Positions 27,441 to 35,876 of a stretch of 64,000 nucleotides of DNA are shown here, one piece after another. Both the position numbers and the translations under genes were made by a program. Origin of the DNA: VXLM01 sp965242665. GTDB lineage: Bacteria; Chloroflexota; Dehalococcoidia; Lucifugimonadales; VXLM01. Positions within the stretch are counted from its first letter, which is position 1, and each line of letters begins with the position of its first letter. The stretch is from positions 3,224,001 to 3,288,000 of the forward strand of contig OZ251484.1 in the NCBI GenBank assembly GCA_965242665.1, in the 5' to 3' direction. The notes under the pieces were generated by a model. That model searched no databases. It saw only the letters and a program-made list of their open reading frames with translations, and was not told the origin of the DNA.

Positions 27441-27688
27441 GCAAATGCCTCACAACTGACCTGTATTGTACGACGGAGAACCATGCAATCGTCGAACGGA
27501 TTCGATAGACCGCGTTCCAAATAGCGGCCCAGGGCGCGAATTCGACAGACGATTCCGCCCGTCTGCGTAGCGTCTTGCAACAGGGCGATGGTTCATGGCA
27601 TACATAGTAGCACCTCGATTCCCATCGCGCATCTATACACCGCCTTCAATGTATGGTATACTGTCCCCGGAGTCCTTTCGAGGCGCGT

Positions 27689-27765
27689 GGGCCAATAGCT
27701 CAGTCGGTTAGAGCGCAGTCCTGATAAGACTGAGGTCCCTGGTTCGAGTCCAGGTTGGCCCACCA
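27689..27765 (+). tRNA. tRNA-Ile (anticodon GAU), copy 1
   Basis: GGGCCAA pairs with TTGGCCC, then A and an encoded CCA. Anticodon arm CAGTC-CTGATAA-GACTG gives GAU. It differs from copy 2 at 31071 by one base in the D loop (tcggtt versus ttggtt). A TATACT box lies about 30 bp upstream. Confidence 0.97.
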
Positions 27766-27797
27766 ACGCGCACGCAACCAGTGGCCTGCGTGATACT

Positions 27798-27868
27798 GTC
27801 ACTCCCCCGTGGTCTGTCCTGTCACTCCCGCTACTGTCTACGTCATTCCCGCGAAGGCGGGAATCTAG
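27798..27868. repeat. dRS3-like hairpin preceded by degenerate half units
   Basis: Two degenerate units (gtcactccc) lead into a full hairpin at 27845-27864 (ATTCCCGC-gaag-GCGGGAAT). It lies in the 313-bp gap between tRNA-Ile copy 1 and the gene at 28079. No other feature is seen in this gap. Confidence 0.75.
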
Positions 27869-28078
27869 CCTCCCGCATCCGCCGCGCGTCTATAGAAACG
27901 CCCCCGCCCCACACGAGGCAGCGGCCCCCGGCCCTAGTCCTTGACAACCCGCCCCTGAAACTATACCATCCCCGGTACTCCAACCCAAAGCCCACCCACA
28001 TTCGGAGTAGTGTTGCGTTTGGGTTGTTGGCCAATCCATTCCTCTCGTGTATATCAATTGATTGAAAGAGGAGGAGAA

Positions 28079-28405
28079 ATGAAGGAAGAAGAGCGGCAGG
28101 AGATTCGACGTGAGGGAGCGGATGTTGTTCGCGGGCTTCTGTCCTCACTTGTTGCCCCGAACGAGTTACCGCTGGAGAGGATTGATCCCCCTGTCATATC
28201 CCGCCATCGCTGGTATCTCTTGCTTGATGGGGAGAGGGTATGCTATGTCGGATATGCACGGCAGGGCAACAACCGCGTTTCGTTCGAAGTAAAGGGCGGT
28301 AGGTATCGCTCTTATCCATCCTTCGATGAGGCCGAGGGGGATGCTGAGTTCAAGGAAGAGCTTTGTGCGAGGGTGCGAAAGATTCGCCCCGCTGGAAGCG
28401 CATGA
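28079..28405 (+). CDS. Hypothetical protein, 108 residues
   Basis: The ATG at 28079 follows an ideal ribosome site (gaggagg with short spacing). The charged N-terminus (MKEEERQEIRREGADVVRGLL) is helical. The rest has a beta-rich pattern (RWYLLLDGERVCYVGYARQG) and an acidic helix near the C-terminus. No family recognised. It lies between the two tRNA-Ile genes. Confidence 0.65.
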   Translation: MKEEERQEIRREGADVVRGLLSSLVAPNELPLERIDPPVISRHRWYLLLDGERVCYVGYARQGNNRVSFEVKGGRYRSYPSFDEAEGDAEFKEELCARVRKIRPAGSA

Positions 28406-28493
28406 GCACGTTCGAAGGGAACGTACAGAATCATATTTGAGGAAATGGGGAAATTCCTAACACCCCAGAGGCAACACTACCGCAGACTGGAAG

Positions 28494-29780
28494 ATGCAGA
28501 AGATGAGCAATAAGACGATATGGACCGTCGGAATCGGCGGACTTGTAGGATTAGGAGTATTGCTCTCCCTGTTTACAGACGAGACCGACACAGATGTAGA
28601 ACCTCCGACTCCAGTCGCCAATGAGATGCAAAGCCCGACGGCAGACCCAACCGTCACTCCTACGCCGCTGCCGACGAATACTCCCATGGTCACGCCTACT
28701 CCACCGCCACCGGCCACACCTGCGGTCACTCCTACGCCGTTGCCGACCGATACCCCGACTCCAACGGTCACGCCCTTGCCGCCACCAACCCTGCCTACGG
28801 TAAGCAGCTACTTCTGGCGGTATGAGACTGGAGCCATCGTGATTTCCTCTCCTGCGGTAGTAGACGGTGTGGTCTACGTCGGCTCACGCGATAATTCCTT
28901 GTACGCGGTAGACGCAGCCTCTGGAGAACTGCGGTGGCGGTATGAGACTGGAGGCGTCGTGTATTCCTCTCCTGCGGTAGTGGACGGTGTGGTCTACTTC
29001 GGATCATACGACAGTGTATTTGAAGGTTACGTGAACGCGGTGGACGCAGCCTCTGGAGAACTGCGGTGGCGGTATGAGACTGGAAGCGTTGTGCATTCCT
29101 CTCCTGCGGTAGTGGACGGTGTAGCCTACGTCGGCTCATACGATGGTTCCTTGTACGCGGTGGACGCAGCCTTTGGAGAACTGCGGTGGCGGCATGAGAC
29201 CGGAGGCGGTGTGCATTCCTCTCCTGCGGTAGTGGACGGCGTTGTCTACGTCGGCTCAGATGATGGTTCCTTGTACGCGGTGGATGCAGTCTCTGGGGAA
29301 CTACGGTGGAGGTATGAGACTGGAGGCGCTGTACAATCTTCTCCTACGGTAGTGGACGGCGTTGTCTACGTCGGCTCACGCGATAATTCCTTGTACGCGG
29401 TAGACGCAGTCTCTGGGGAACTACGGTGGCGGTATGAGACTAGAGGCGGTGTGCAATCCTCTCCTGCGGTTGTAGACGGCGTTGTCTACGTCGGATCACA
29501 CGATACCTTGTACGCGGTGGACGCGGATTCCGGTGACCTACGGTGGCAGTACAAAACAGGAGACGGTGTGCAATCTTCTCCTGCGGTTGTAGACGGTGTT
29601 GTCTACGTCGGATCATTCGATAACTACTTGTACGCGGTGGACGCGGATTCCGGTGACCTACGGTGGCAGTACAAAACGGGGGGCTGGGTGTTATCCTCTC
29701 CAGCGGTTGTGGACGGCGTTGTCTACTTTGGATCCCAGGACGGCTACTTGTACGCGATAGCTATTCCTGGGGGACGGTAG
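28494..29780 (+). CDS. Membrane-anchored eight-bladed PQQ-like beta-propeller protein
   Basis: A 428-residue protein. An N-terminal hydrophobic helix (residues 7-26) anchors it, followed by a proline/threonine-rich linker (about 38-102) of the kind common in Chloroflexota surface proteins. Eight near-identical propeller blades of about 40 residues follow, each W(R/Q)Y(E/K)TG...SSPAVVDGVVYVGS...LYAVDA.SG(E/D)LR. Such propellers bind ligands or protein partners outside the cell; a true PQQ enzyme is unlikely because there is no dehydrogenase domain. Start is ATG 28494 or 28503. Repeats are also highly similar as DNA. Confidence 0.82.
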   Translation: MQKMSNKTIWTVGIGGLVGLGVLLSLFTDETDTDVEPPTPVANEMQSPTADPTVTPTPLPTNTPMVTPTPPPPATPAVTPTPLPTDTPTPTVTPLPPPTLPTVSSYFWRYETGAIVISSPAVVDGVVYVGSRDNSLYAVDAASGELRWRYETGGVVYSSPAVVDGVVYFGSYDSVFEGYVNAVDAASGELRWRYETGSVVHSSPAVVDGVAYVGSYDGSLYAVDAAFGELRWRHETGGGVHSSPAVVDGVVYVGSDDGSLYAVDAVSGELRWRYETGGAVQSSPTVVDGVVYVGSRDNSLYAVDAVSGELRWRYETRGGVQSSPAVVDGVVYVGSHDTLYAVDADSGDLRWQYKTGDGVQSSPAVVDGVVYVGSFDNYLYAVDADSGDLRWQYKTGGWVLSSPAVVDGVVYFGSQDGYLYAIAIPGGR

Positions 29781-29905
29781 GGGTTCGGTTCCCAGACCGT
29801 ACACTCATCCGCCGCCGTTCCCGCTTCACTCCGCAGCTGGGATGCCGTACACGTCGCGTTCTCCATCTTGCCGTCGTTGGACGCTTCCTGCGTTAAGGAT
29901 GCCGG

Positions 29906-30727
29906 CTAATCGGGGAACTGCTCCAAGCGTTCTTCCATACGGCGGAGCGATTGCTGGGTCGAGCGCAGTTCCTGGAGGATTTCTTCCTTGGGATGCCGGC
30001 TTTCCGACGTTTGCAGGCGTTCATGCTTGTCGTCGTCCATGGTATTTATCACCATGGCTATGAATATATTGGTCACGACGAAGCCGCTGATTATCACGAA
30101 GCTGAGGAAATAGACCCACGCGAGCGGTACTGCCTCTGAGGCAGTCCTCATGATCAGGGCCCACTCGTCCATCGTCACTATTTGAAACAGCGACGACGCG
30201 GAAGCCCCCAGATTTCCCCAGCGCGCCGGGTCGTGCTCTCCAAAGAGAATGGACCCGACAAGGGCATACACATAGATGATGATGCCCATCAAGACCGCGA
30301 TATGCGCCAAGCTCCGCATCGAGCGAAGCAGCGTCGACAAGACCGTGTTCATTTCTTGAAGGATCGCAAGGCGCCGAAGAAGCCTCAGCAAGCGCACCAA
30401 CAGGAGTAGCATCCCGTAGGGAGCGATGGGTTGGTAGACTAGGCCGATCATCAGGAAACTCACTACCAGGAAATCGTAGGCGTTCCAACCATCCTTGAAA
30501 TACCGGTACACCCTCGGCGAGAGCGCAACCATCTTGAGAAGTACTTCCAATGTGAGGGTTGCCATCGTGAGTAGGACGAACGTCACCAGCAAGTACGTGT
30601 ACCAGTTGGTCGCCGCGTCAGGCGCCGAAATTGCTATGCCCTGGGCGACGGCGATCCCAACGATGAGTACGACGAGGAGGTATCTGAACCTCCGACCGTG
30701 TGCGATACGATGCGCCAATCCTCGCAT
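29906..30727 (-). CDS. Single-domain voltage-gated cation channel (bacterial Nav/Cav-like)
   Basis: A 273-residue ion-transport protein with six membrane segments. S4 carries arginines at every third position (VRLLRLLRRL). The pore loop has filter TMDEW, compared with TLESW in NaChBac, followed by S6 (VYFLSFVIISGFVVTNIFIAMV). A C-terminal coiled coil (about 235-270) should hold the tetramer together. It conducts Na+ or Ca2+ across the inner membrane on depolarisation; the Asp-Glu pair makes Ca2+ plausible. It is convergent with the propeller gene. Confidence 0.85.
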   Translation of the reverse strand: MRGLAHRIAHGRRFRYLLVVLIVGIAVAQGIAISAPDAATNWYTYLLVTFVLLTMATLTLEVLLKMVALSPRVYRYFKDGWNAYDFLVVSFLMIGLVYQPIAPYGMLLLLVRLLRLLRRLAILQEMNTVLSTLLRSMRSLAHIAVLMGIIIYVYALVGSILFGEHDPARWGNLGASASSLFQIVTMDEWALIMRTASEAVPLAWVYFLSFVIISGFVVTNIFIAMVINTMDDDKHERLQTSESRHPKEEILQELRSTQQSLRRMEERLEQFPD

Positions 30728-31070
30728 GGACTCGTTACTCCATCATCTTGGGCCTGCGATGTTGTCGACGAACCCTTGAAGCCCTGGTATTCTAGCATAT
30801 CGCCGCGGCAGTCGTCGTCCGTGCATCCGGCAGACAATCCTACCGACCCTCGGCCTCCTCTGCTGCGCCGTCAAGCCATCAGGCGTGAGAGGAACATATT
30901 CGACCCCTCATGGGGTGGGATTTTCGCGCGGTGGCAAGAAGCGCGCTGCGCGCGCTCGGCCTCCCGGCGGAGGAAGTGGGCGGGGTGGTCGACTCGATCC
31001 GGCGCGGTTTCAGTATGCAAGCACGTTTGATTGTGCGGTACAATACCCCTGGCGTCCTTTCGAGGCGCGC
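30728..31070. other. Intergenic, 343 bp: leader of tRNA-Ile copy 2
   Basis: No supported gene. A GC-rich self-complementary stretch (gcgcgctgcgcgcgc) lies at about 30938-30955, and TACAAT about 30 bp ahead of the tRNA may be its -10. The last 14 bases before the tRNA match those ahead of tRNA-Ile copy 1. Confidence 0.55.
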
Positions 31071-31147
31071 GGGCCAATAGCTCAGTTGGTTAGAGCGCAG
31101 TCCTGATAAGACTGAGGTCCCTGGTTCGAGTCCAGGTTGGCCCACCA
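31071..31147 (+). tRNA. tRNA-Ile (anticodon GAU), copy 2
   Basis: Same structure as copy 1: GGGCCAA/TTGGCCC, anticodon loop CTGATAA, CCA encoded. The only difference is one D-loop base. The upstream sequence cctttcgaggcgcg is shared with copy 1, so the duplication includes part of the leader. Confidence 0.97.
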
Positions 31148-31202
31148 ACCAAGAATCCGCCGCGCCAATCAAGCGCCCTCGCAGCAGGGTTGCGTCTGTG
31201 GC

Positions 31203-32396
31203 ATGAGGAGAGATACCATCGCTCCCAACGGAGATTCGGTGCAGTCGAGCGGGGGAGGGGATTCTCGGCCTGTCCCGGTAGCGGAGTCTACGAGGATAAC
31301 CAGCCTCGACCTCATCCGCGGCGTGTCGGTGCTGGGAATCCTGCTGATGAACGCCGTCAGCTTCAAGTTCGGACTGGTTCCGTACTTGAACATCAGCGCG
31401 GGCGGGTCGGAGACTTGGCTGGACTGGACGGTCGGGGTCTTCGGTGAGATCTTCATCGACCAAAAGTTCATGGGACTGTTCTCCCTCCTGTTCGGCGCGG
31501 GAGTGATGCTGTTCATCGAGAGGGCTGCAGCTCGCGGCGGGCGGGCCGTGCTCTTGAACATCTGGCGCAACGCTCTGCTGTTCCTCATCGGCTTCCTCCA
31601 CACCTTCCTCTGGGACGGGGACATCTTGATGGTCTACGCGGTATCGTCGCTCTTCCTGGTCGCCATGAGGAAGCTGTCGTCCAAGACGCTCATCGTCATC
31701 GGCGCCGCGCTATTCCTCGTACCCATCGCCAGCGACCTCGTGCTGCAGTCTATCGCCAACGCGACCGATGCGACGCTGGCAGGAGTATGGACCGAACCCG
31801 TCGGGGATATAGACGATACCGATGGATTGCTCGCCCTGGGAGCGCTGTTCAGCTACTTCATGCGCGGCCTGGGAATGATCGTCATGGGCGCTGGGTTGTA
31901 CCGGCTCGGTTTCATGAACGGAGGAATGTCACCCGGTGTCTACCGCAGGGTTGCGGTCATCGGCACTGGCATCGGCCTGCCGTTGGCCGCCCTCGGAGTC
32001 GTCTTCGTAGCGGTGAACGACTTCTCCAACGGAGTGGCCTTCATCGGCAATACTCCAAACAACTTGGGCGTCATTCCCGCATCCTTAGGATACATGAGCT
32101 TGATCATCCTCTGGAACCAGCGTCCGGACAATTGGCTGAAACGGCGTCTCAGATCCGTCGGCAGGATGGCGTTGACCAACTACCTGTCCCAGACCGTCAT
32201 GGGCGTTCTGGTACTCACGGTTCTGCTGGGCGATGCAGCGGTCAACCGGTCTGGAATCCTGCTTTTCGTCCTGGCCGTCTGGGTGCTGCAATTCTGGTGG
32301 TCGGAGATATGGCTTGCTCGATTCCGCTTTGGCCCCGCTGAATGGCTCTGGCGCGTCGCAACTTACCGCCGGTGGCAGCCGATACGAAAGGCCTAA
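31203..32396 (+). CDS. DUF418-type polytopic membrane protein
   Basis: A 397-residue membrane protein with ten or so helices. The N-terminal pattern TSLDLIRGVSVLGILLMNAV, then FSLLFGAGVM, and the C-terminal VGRMALTNYLSQTVMG match YeiB/DUF418 family proteins, thought to act in transport or acyl transfer at the membrane; function is unproven. ATG 31203 is used, since the longer frame begins inside the tRNA-Ile. Ribosome site is weak. Confidence 0.78.
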   Translation: MRRDTIAPNGDSVQSSGGGDSRPVPVAESTRITSLDLIRGVSVLGILLMNAVSFKFGLVPYLNISAGGSETWLDWTVGVFGEIFIDQKFMGLFSLLFGAGVMLFIERAAARGGRAVLLNIWRNALLFLIGFLHTFLWDGDILMVYAVSSLFLVAMRKLSSKTLIVIGAALFLVPIASDLVLQSIANATDATLAGVWTEPVGDIDDTDGLLALGALFSYFMRGLGMIVMGAGLYRLGFMNGGMSPGVYRRVAVIGTGIGLPLAALGVVFVAVNDFSNGVAFIGNTPNNLGVIPASLGYMSLIILWNQRPDNWLKRRLRSVGRMALTNYLSQTVMGVLVLTVLLGDAAVNRSGILLFVLAVWVLQFWWSEIWLARFRFGPAEWLWRVATYRRWQPIRKA

Positions 32397-32493
32397 TACG
32401 AGGACATCTGATAGCGAGTGCCGTCGGATCGGAGAATGGGCGTGGACGGGTAGGGAAGCAGTCCGCTTCTCCGCTTGCAGTAGGGCGGGCTAC

Positions 32494-33414
32494 TTACTCT
32501 CCATCCCCTCGAGGGACATACCGCAAGTCGTAGAGTTGTGTGGCATAGGCAACGATCTTGTCCCGCAGCGCCAGGATGTTCCTCCAACGTTCGGGTATTC
32601 CACGGTCGCCATAGAAAGCTCCGGCGATTTGCCCGTAGACTGCGCCGGTGGTGTCTGCGTCGTCGCCGAGATTCACCGCCAGCCGCGCGCCGTCGGCGAA
32701 GTTGTCGCTATTCCAGAACGCCCACAACGCGGCTTCTAGTGAATCGACGACGTAGCCCGTCCCTCTGATTTCCGGAGGTTGCGCCGTCTTGAACGTCCCG
32801 TTCGCCACCTTTCCTATTTTGTCCGGCAGCCCACCCATCGACGGAGGGGACAATATCTCTTCTTTGGACGCCCCCCGCAGTGCCAGAACGATCAGGTCGG
32901 CCATGTAGCGGCAGGCCCCGATCGTTTCATCAACGGCATGAGTCGTGGCCGAACTCCGGCCGCCGTACTCGATTGCTTTGGCGCGGTCGTTGGCGTAGAA
33001 CATCGGCACTGGCGCCAGGCGCATGATCGAACCGTTGCCGGCGCTGTACTCCCAAGTCTGGCCGCATGGCTTGCCGGTGCGTTGAAAGTCGTCCAGGGCC
33101 GCGGCGGTGGTAAGGCCAATGCCAAAGCTCTGCCCAGTGCTGCTGAGGTGCCCGTTCTCCATCCAATCGACATACCGTTTCAGTTGGTCGATTGGATCGA
33201 ATCCGCGGCATTCGATCAGGCTCTCGGCGAGGCACAGAGCCATGGAAGTGTCGTCCGTCCATTCTCCCGGCTCCACCTCGAAGGCGCCGCCGCCGACAAT
33301 CTCGAATATCGGCTCGAACGTGCCTGGGGGATCGAACTCGAGGGTGGCCCCCAAGGCATCTCCCGCGGCCAGGCCGAGCAACGCGCCTCTGTACCGTTCT
33401 ATCTCCCTCAACAT
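32494..33414 (-). CDS. ADP-ribosylglycohydrolase family protein
   Basis: A 306-residue protein with the DraG/ARH pattern: GLAAGDALG at the N-terminus, the first Mg2+ site in EWTDDTSMAL, and the second in NLGDDADTTGAVYGQIAGA. It removes ADP-ribose from proteins, nucleic acids or small molecules. ATG 33414 has gaggag nine bases upstream; a longer frame to 33594 is the shadow of the neighbouring gene. It follows the TPR-like membrane gene by 58 bp on the same strand. Confidence 0.88.
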   Translation of the reverse strand: MLREIERYRGALLGLAAGDALGATLEFDPPGTFEPIFEIVGGGAFEVEPGEWTDDTSMALCLAESLIECRGFDPIDQLKRYVDWMENGHLSSTGQSFGIGLTTAAALDDFQRTGKPCGQTWEYSAGNGSIMRLAPVPMFYANDRAKAIEYGGRSSATTHAVDETIGACRYMADLIVLALRGASKEEILSPPSMGGLPDKIGKVANGTFKTAQPPEIRGTGYVVDSLEAALWAFWNSDNFADGARLAVNLGDDADTTGAVYGQIAGAFYGDRGIPERWRNILALRDKIVAYATQLYDLRYVPRGDGE

Positions 33415-33472
33415 GCTCGCTGCTCCTCGTTCGTGAACGCCGCTTCTGATGTGCCGCTTCCCCTTGGCCAAT

Positions 33473-33907
33473 CTACCGAATGAAGTAGAGCCAACTCCAC
33501 TTGACGGCCCAGACGAGGAGCACCGTGCCAATGAGAATTCCGACACCGAACCATCCGAGCAATCCGAACATGCCCCAGACGAGGGCGATGCCAATGACCG
33601 CGGCGATGACGTACAAGGCGTACTGGACGATGTTCTCCATCCACTGGCCGCCCTCGTCTATGGCGAAGTCGTCCTTCTTCTTTTTCTTCTTCGGCTGCCG
33701 GTCTTCCACCAACGGGTCGTACCCCAGCCGTTTGATTGACATGTCGCGGTTCTCCCGCGCTTCGTCCAGCGCAGGATTGAGTTCCAGCGCCGCATGGAAC
33801 GCGCGAGCCGCACCGGCCCAGTCGCCCACCTTGAACCGCGAAACCCCTTCGTTGTTCTTCTCTACCGCCAGCTCTTCTTTGGAAATAGTGGAGTTCTCTT
33901 CAACCAT
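33473..33907 (-). CDS. TPR-like membrane protein
   Basis: A 144-residue protein. One TPR-like helical repeat pair (residues 14-55, NNEGVSRFKVGDWAGAARAF) is followed by a six-lysine stretch (residues 73-78), then two hydrophobic helices near the C-terminus. The basic stretch next to the helices suggests the TPR part faces the cytoplasm. Function unknown. Confidence 0.7.
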   Translation of the reverse strand: MVEENSTISKEELAVEKNNEGVSRFKVGDWAGAARAFHAALELNPALDEARENRDMSIKRLGYDPLVEDRQPKKKKKKDDFAIDEGGQWMENIVQYALYVIAAVIGIALVWGMFGLLGWFGVGILIGTVLLVWAVKWSWLYFIR

Positions 33908-34094
33908 GGCCTTACCTCACCAAAGAATTCTCCTGTCCCGTGCAGCCGCCGTATTCATACACCGACAGCGCCACACTGCATGTGGATTGTATCAAAGTGT
34001 AGTAAACCCTGCCCCCTATGTCAATGCCTTCCACTCAATGTCGCTCCCGTCGCACGCCGATCATCCATAATCGCCCCTCACGCGCTCTCGAAAC

Positions 34095-35876
34095 TCAAGT
34101 GGACTTGCCTTCCCGTGCGTCGACCTCGCCGCGCCATAGCCGCCGCATTTCTTCCGACGACTCCAACAAATCGTCGATCTTGCCCTCTGCATCGACTACT
34201 CCATCCTTGAGCACGAGGATGTGATCCGCGCGCCTGAGAGCGGCCCGCCGATGGGAAATCACCAGCGCAGTACGGTCTGCCCCCTCGAACAGCCGCTCCC
34301 ATAGCAGCCGCTCCGTCTCCACGTCGAGACCAGACGAAAGGTCATCGAAGACGAACAACTCGGGATCTCGGACGAACATCCGCGCAGCCGCAGACCGCCG
34401 CTGCTGGCCGCCAGAGAGCTTGACCCCGCGGGGGCCGACGACCGTATCCAAACCATTCTCCAAGGCCGCAATGTCCGGTTCGAGCACCGCAGAGTGAACG
34501 GCGCTAGGCAGGTCCACCCATTCTTCCTTCAGCCCCAACAGAATGTTCGAGCGCAACTCCTCGCTAAACAACCTCGGCGCCTGCGAAGTGTAGGCTACCC
34601 GAGGAGGTATGAGGAACCGGTCCGGATCCTCCACCGTCCGATCGTTCCATCGAATCTCCCCGGATTGCCTCGGCAGCGATCCCAGGAGAGCGCGGATGAG
34701 TGTCGTCTTGCCGGATCCGATGCGCCCAGTAACGACGGTGAACGTTCCGCGTTTCACGCAGAAGCTGATGTCGCGAACGCCGCGCCCCGAATCTGGGTGC
34801 ACGAAGGTAAGCCCCCGCACATCCATCCTCTCCAATCCGTCCCCATCGTTCATGGCCGTCTGGGGCACCTCAGGCAATTCCTTGTGGAGGAAGCTCCGAC
34901 TCGGGCGCACCAGATCCTCCGGAGGCGCACCTGGCATCAATTCCCGCATTCGCTCGATTGAGACGTTCAGCCGCTGATACCCGTTCATCACCTCTCCCAA
35001 GCCTACTCCGACCGCTCCAACGTTCGACAAGAAGAACACGAACAACGTCAGGTCTCCGACGGTGAATTCTCCCGTCCGCATAGCCTGGCCTGCCGCGATG
35101 AGAACGAAGCCCGTCGCGAGTATGTGGATGTTGAAGCCGATGCCGCGGAGAAAATCCCGAAGCACGCTCTCTCGAATCGCCGCCTGCATCCTCGCCTCGC
35201 TCAACTCGTCGATGCGCCGACGAACCCGCTCCTCGGCCCCAGCCACCTGAATCGCTTCCACAAGGTTGAACGCCTCCCCGACGAGTCCGGTAACTTCGCC
35301 CGTCGTCTTGCGGCTCTTCTCCCGTAGGCGCGAAACAACCCCCCGAACGTAGAACGCCACAGCGAGTACGACCGCCAAAGGCACAAATGTGGTGAACGTG
35401 AGCGAGACGCTTATCATTGCCATTATCACGACGCCCCCAACTGCCAGAATGACGTTGCCCAACAGATCCGTAATGTCCCCAACGTAATCGTGTATGAATT
35501 GCGTGTCGTCCCGAAAGCGGTTCACTGCCTCCCCGCTCGAATGGGGCAGCGGCTGGTGTCCGTGCATGTTCATGATGTGCGCGAAGATGTTCCGTTGGAA
35601 CAGCGCGCGGACGTTGAACGCGCCGTAAGAGTAGGCCACGAACCTCCCCGCCTGTTGCAGCCCGTCCGCCAACCCAAGCCCAGCCAGAATGCCGACCAAC
35701 CCCCAAACCCCAAATCCAGACGTGGATTGCCCGGTCAGAGAATCGAATATCGAACGCTGCGTTAGGGCGGCAAGCGTCGGGAGTATCGCCACCATCGAGA
35801 CCCCCAAGACCGCATCTACGATCAGCGGCCACTTGTAGACCATGCACGCGCGGAGGAGATATTGCCACGTGCTCAT
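34095..35876 (-). CDS. ABC exporter half-transporter, degenerate nucleotide site
   Basis: A 593-residue fused membrane/ATPase protein. Six membrane helices (residues 1-310) are followed by an ATPase with Walker A GRIGSGKTT, signature LSGGQQRR, and Walker B FVFDDLSSGLD, where Asp replaces the catalytic Glu. That substitution is typical of the degenerate partner in heterodimeric exporters. Its start overlaps the stop of the next gene upstream by four bases (ATGA), so the two are translationally coupled. Substrate unknown; lipid, peptide or drug export is likely. Confidence 0.88.
   Translation of the reverse strand: MSTWQYLLRACMVYKWPLIVDAVLGVSMVAILPTLAALTQRSIFDSLTGQSTSGFGVWGLVGILAGLGLADGLQQAGRFVAYSYGAFNVRALFQRNIFAHIMNMHGHQPLPHSSGEAVNRFRDDTQFIHDYVGDITDLLGNVILAVGGVVIMAMISVSLTFTTFVPLAVVLAVAFYVRGVVSRLREKSRKTTGEVTGLVGEAFNLVEAIQVAGAEERVRRRIDELSEARMQAAIRESVLRDFLRGIGFNIHILATGFVLIAAGQAMRTGEFTVGDLTLFVFFLSNVGAVGVGLGEVMNGYQRLNVSIERMRELMPGAPPEDLVRPSRSFLHKELPEVPQTAMNDGDGLERMDVRGLTFVHPDSGRGVRDISFCVKRGTFTVVTGRIGSGKTTLIRALLGSLPRQSGEIRWNDRTVEDPDRFLIPPRVAYTSQAPRLFSEELRSNILLGLKEEWVDLPSAVHSAVLEPDIAALENGLDTVVGPRGVKLSGGQQRRSAAARMFVRDPELFVFDDLSSGLDVETERLLWERLFEGADRTALVISHRRAALRRADHILVLKDGVVDAEGKIDDLLESSEEMRRLWRGEVDAREGKST

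Noticed and set aside
33415..33594. N-terminal extension of the ADP-ribosylglycohydrolase
   Set aside because: It overlaps the membrane gene at 33473-33907, while ATG 33414 has a good ribosome site.
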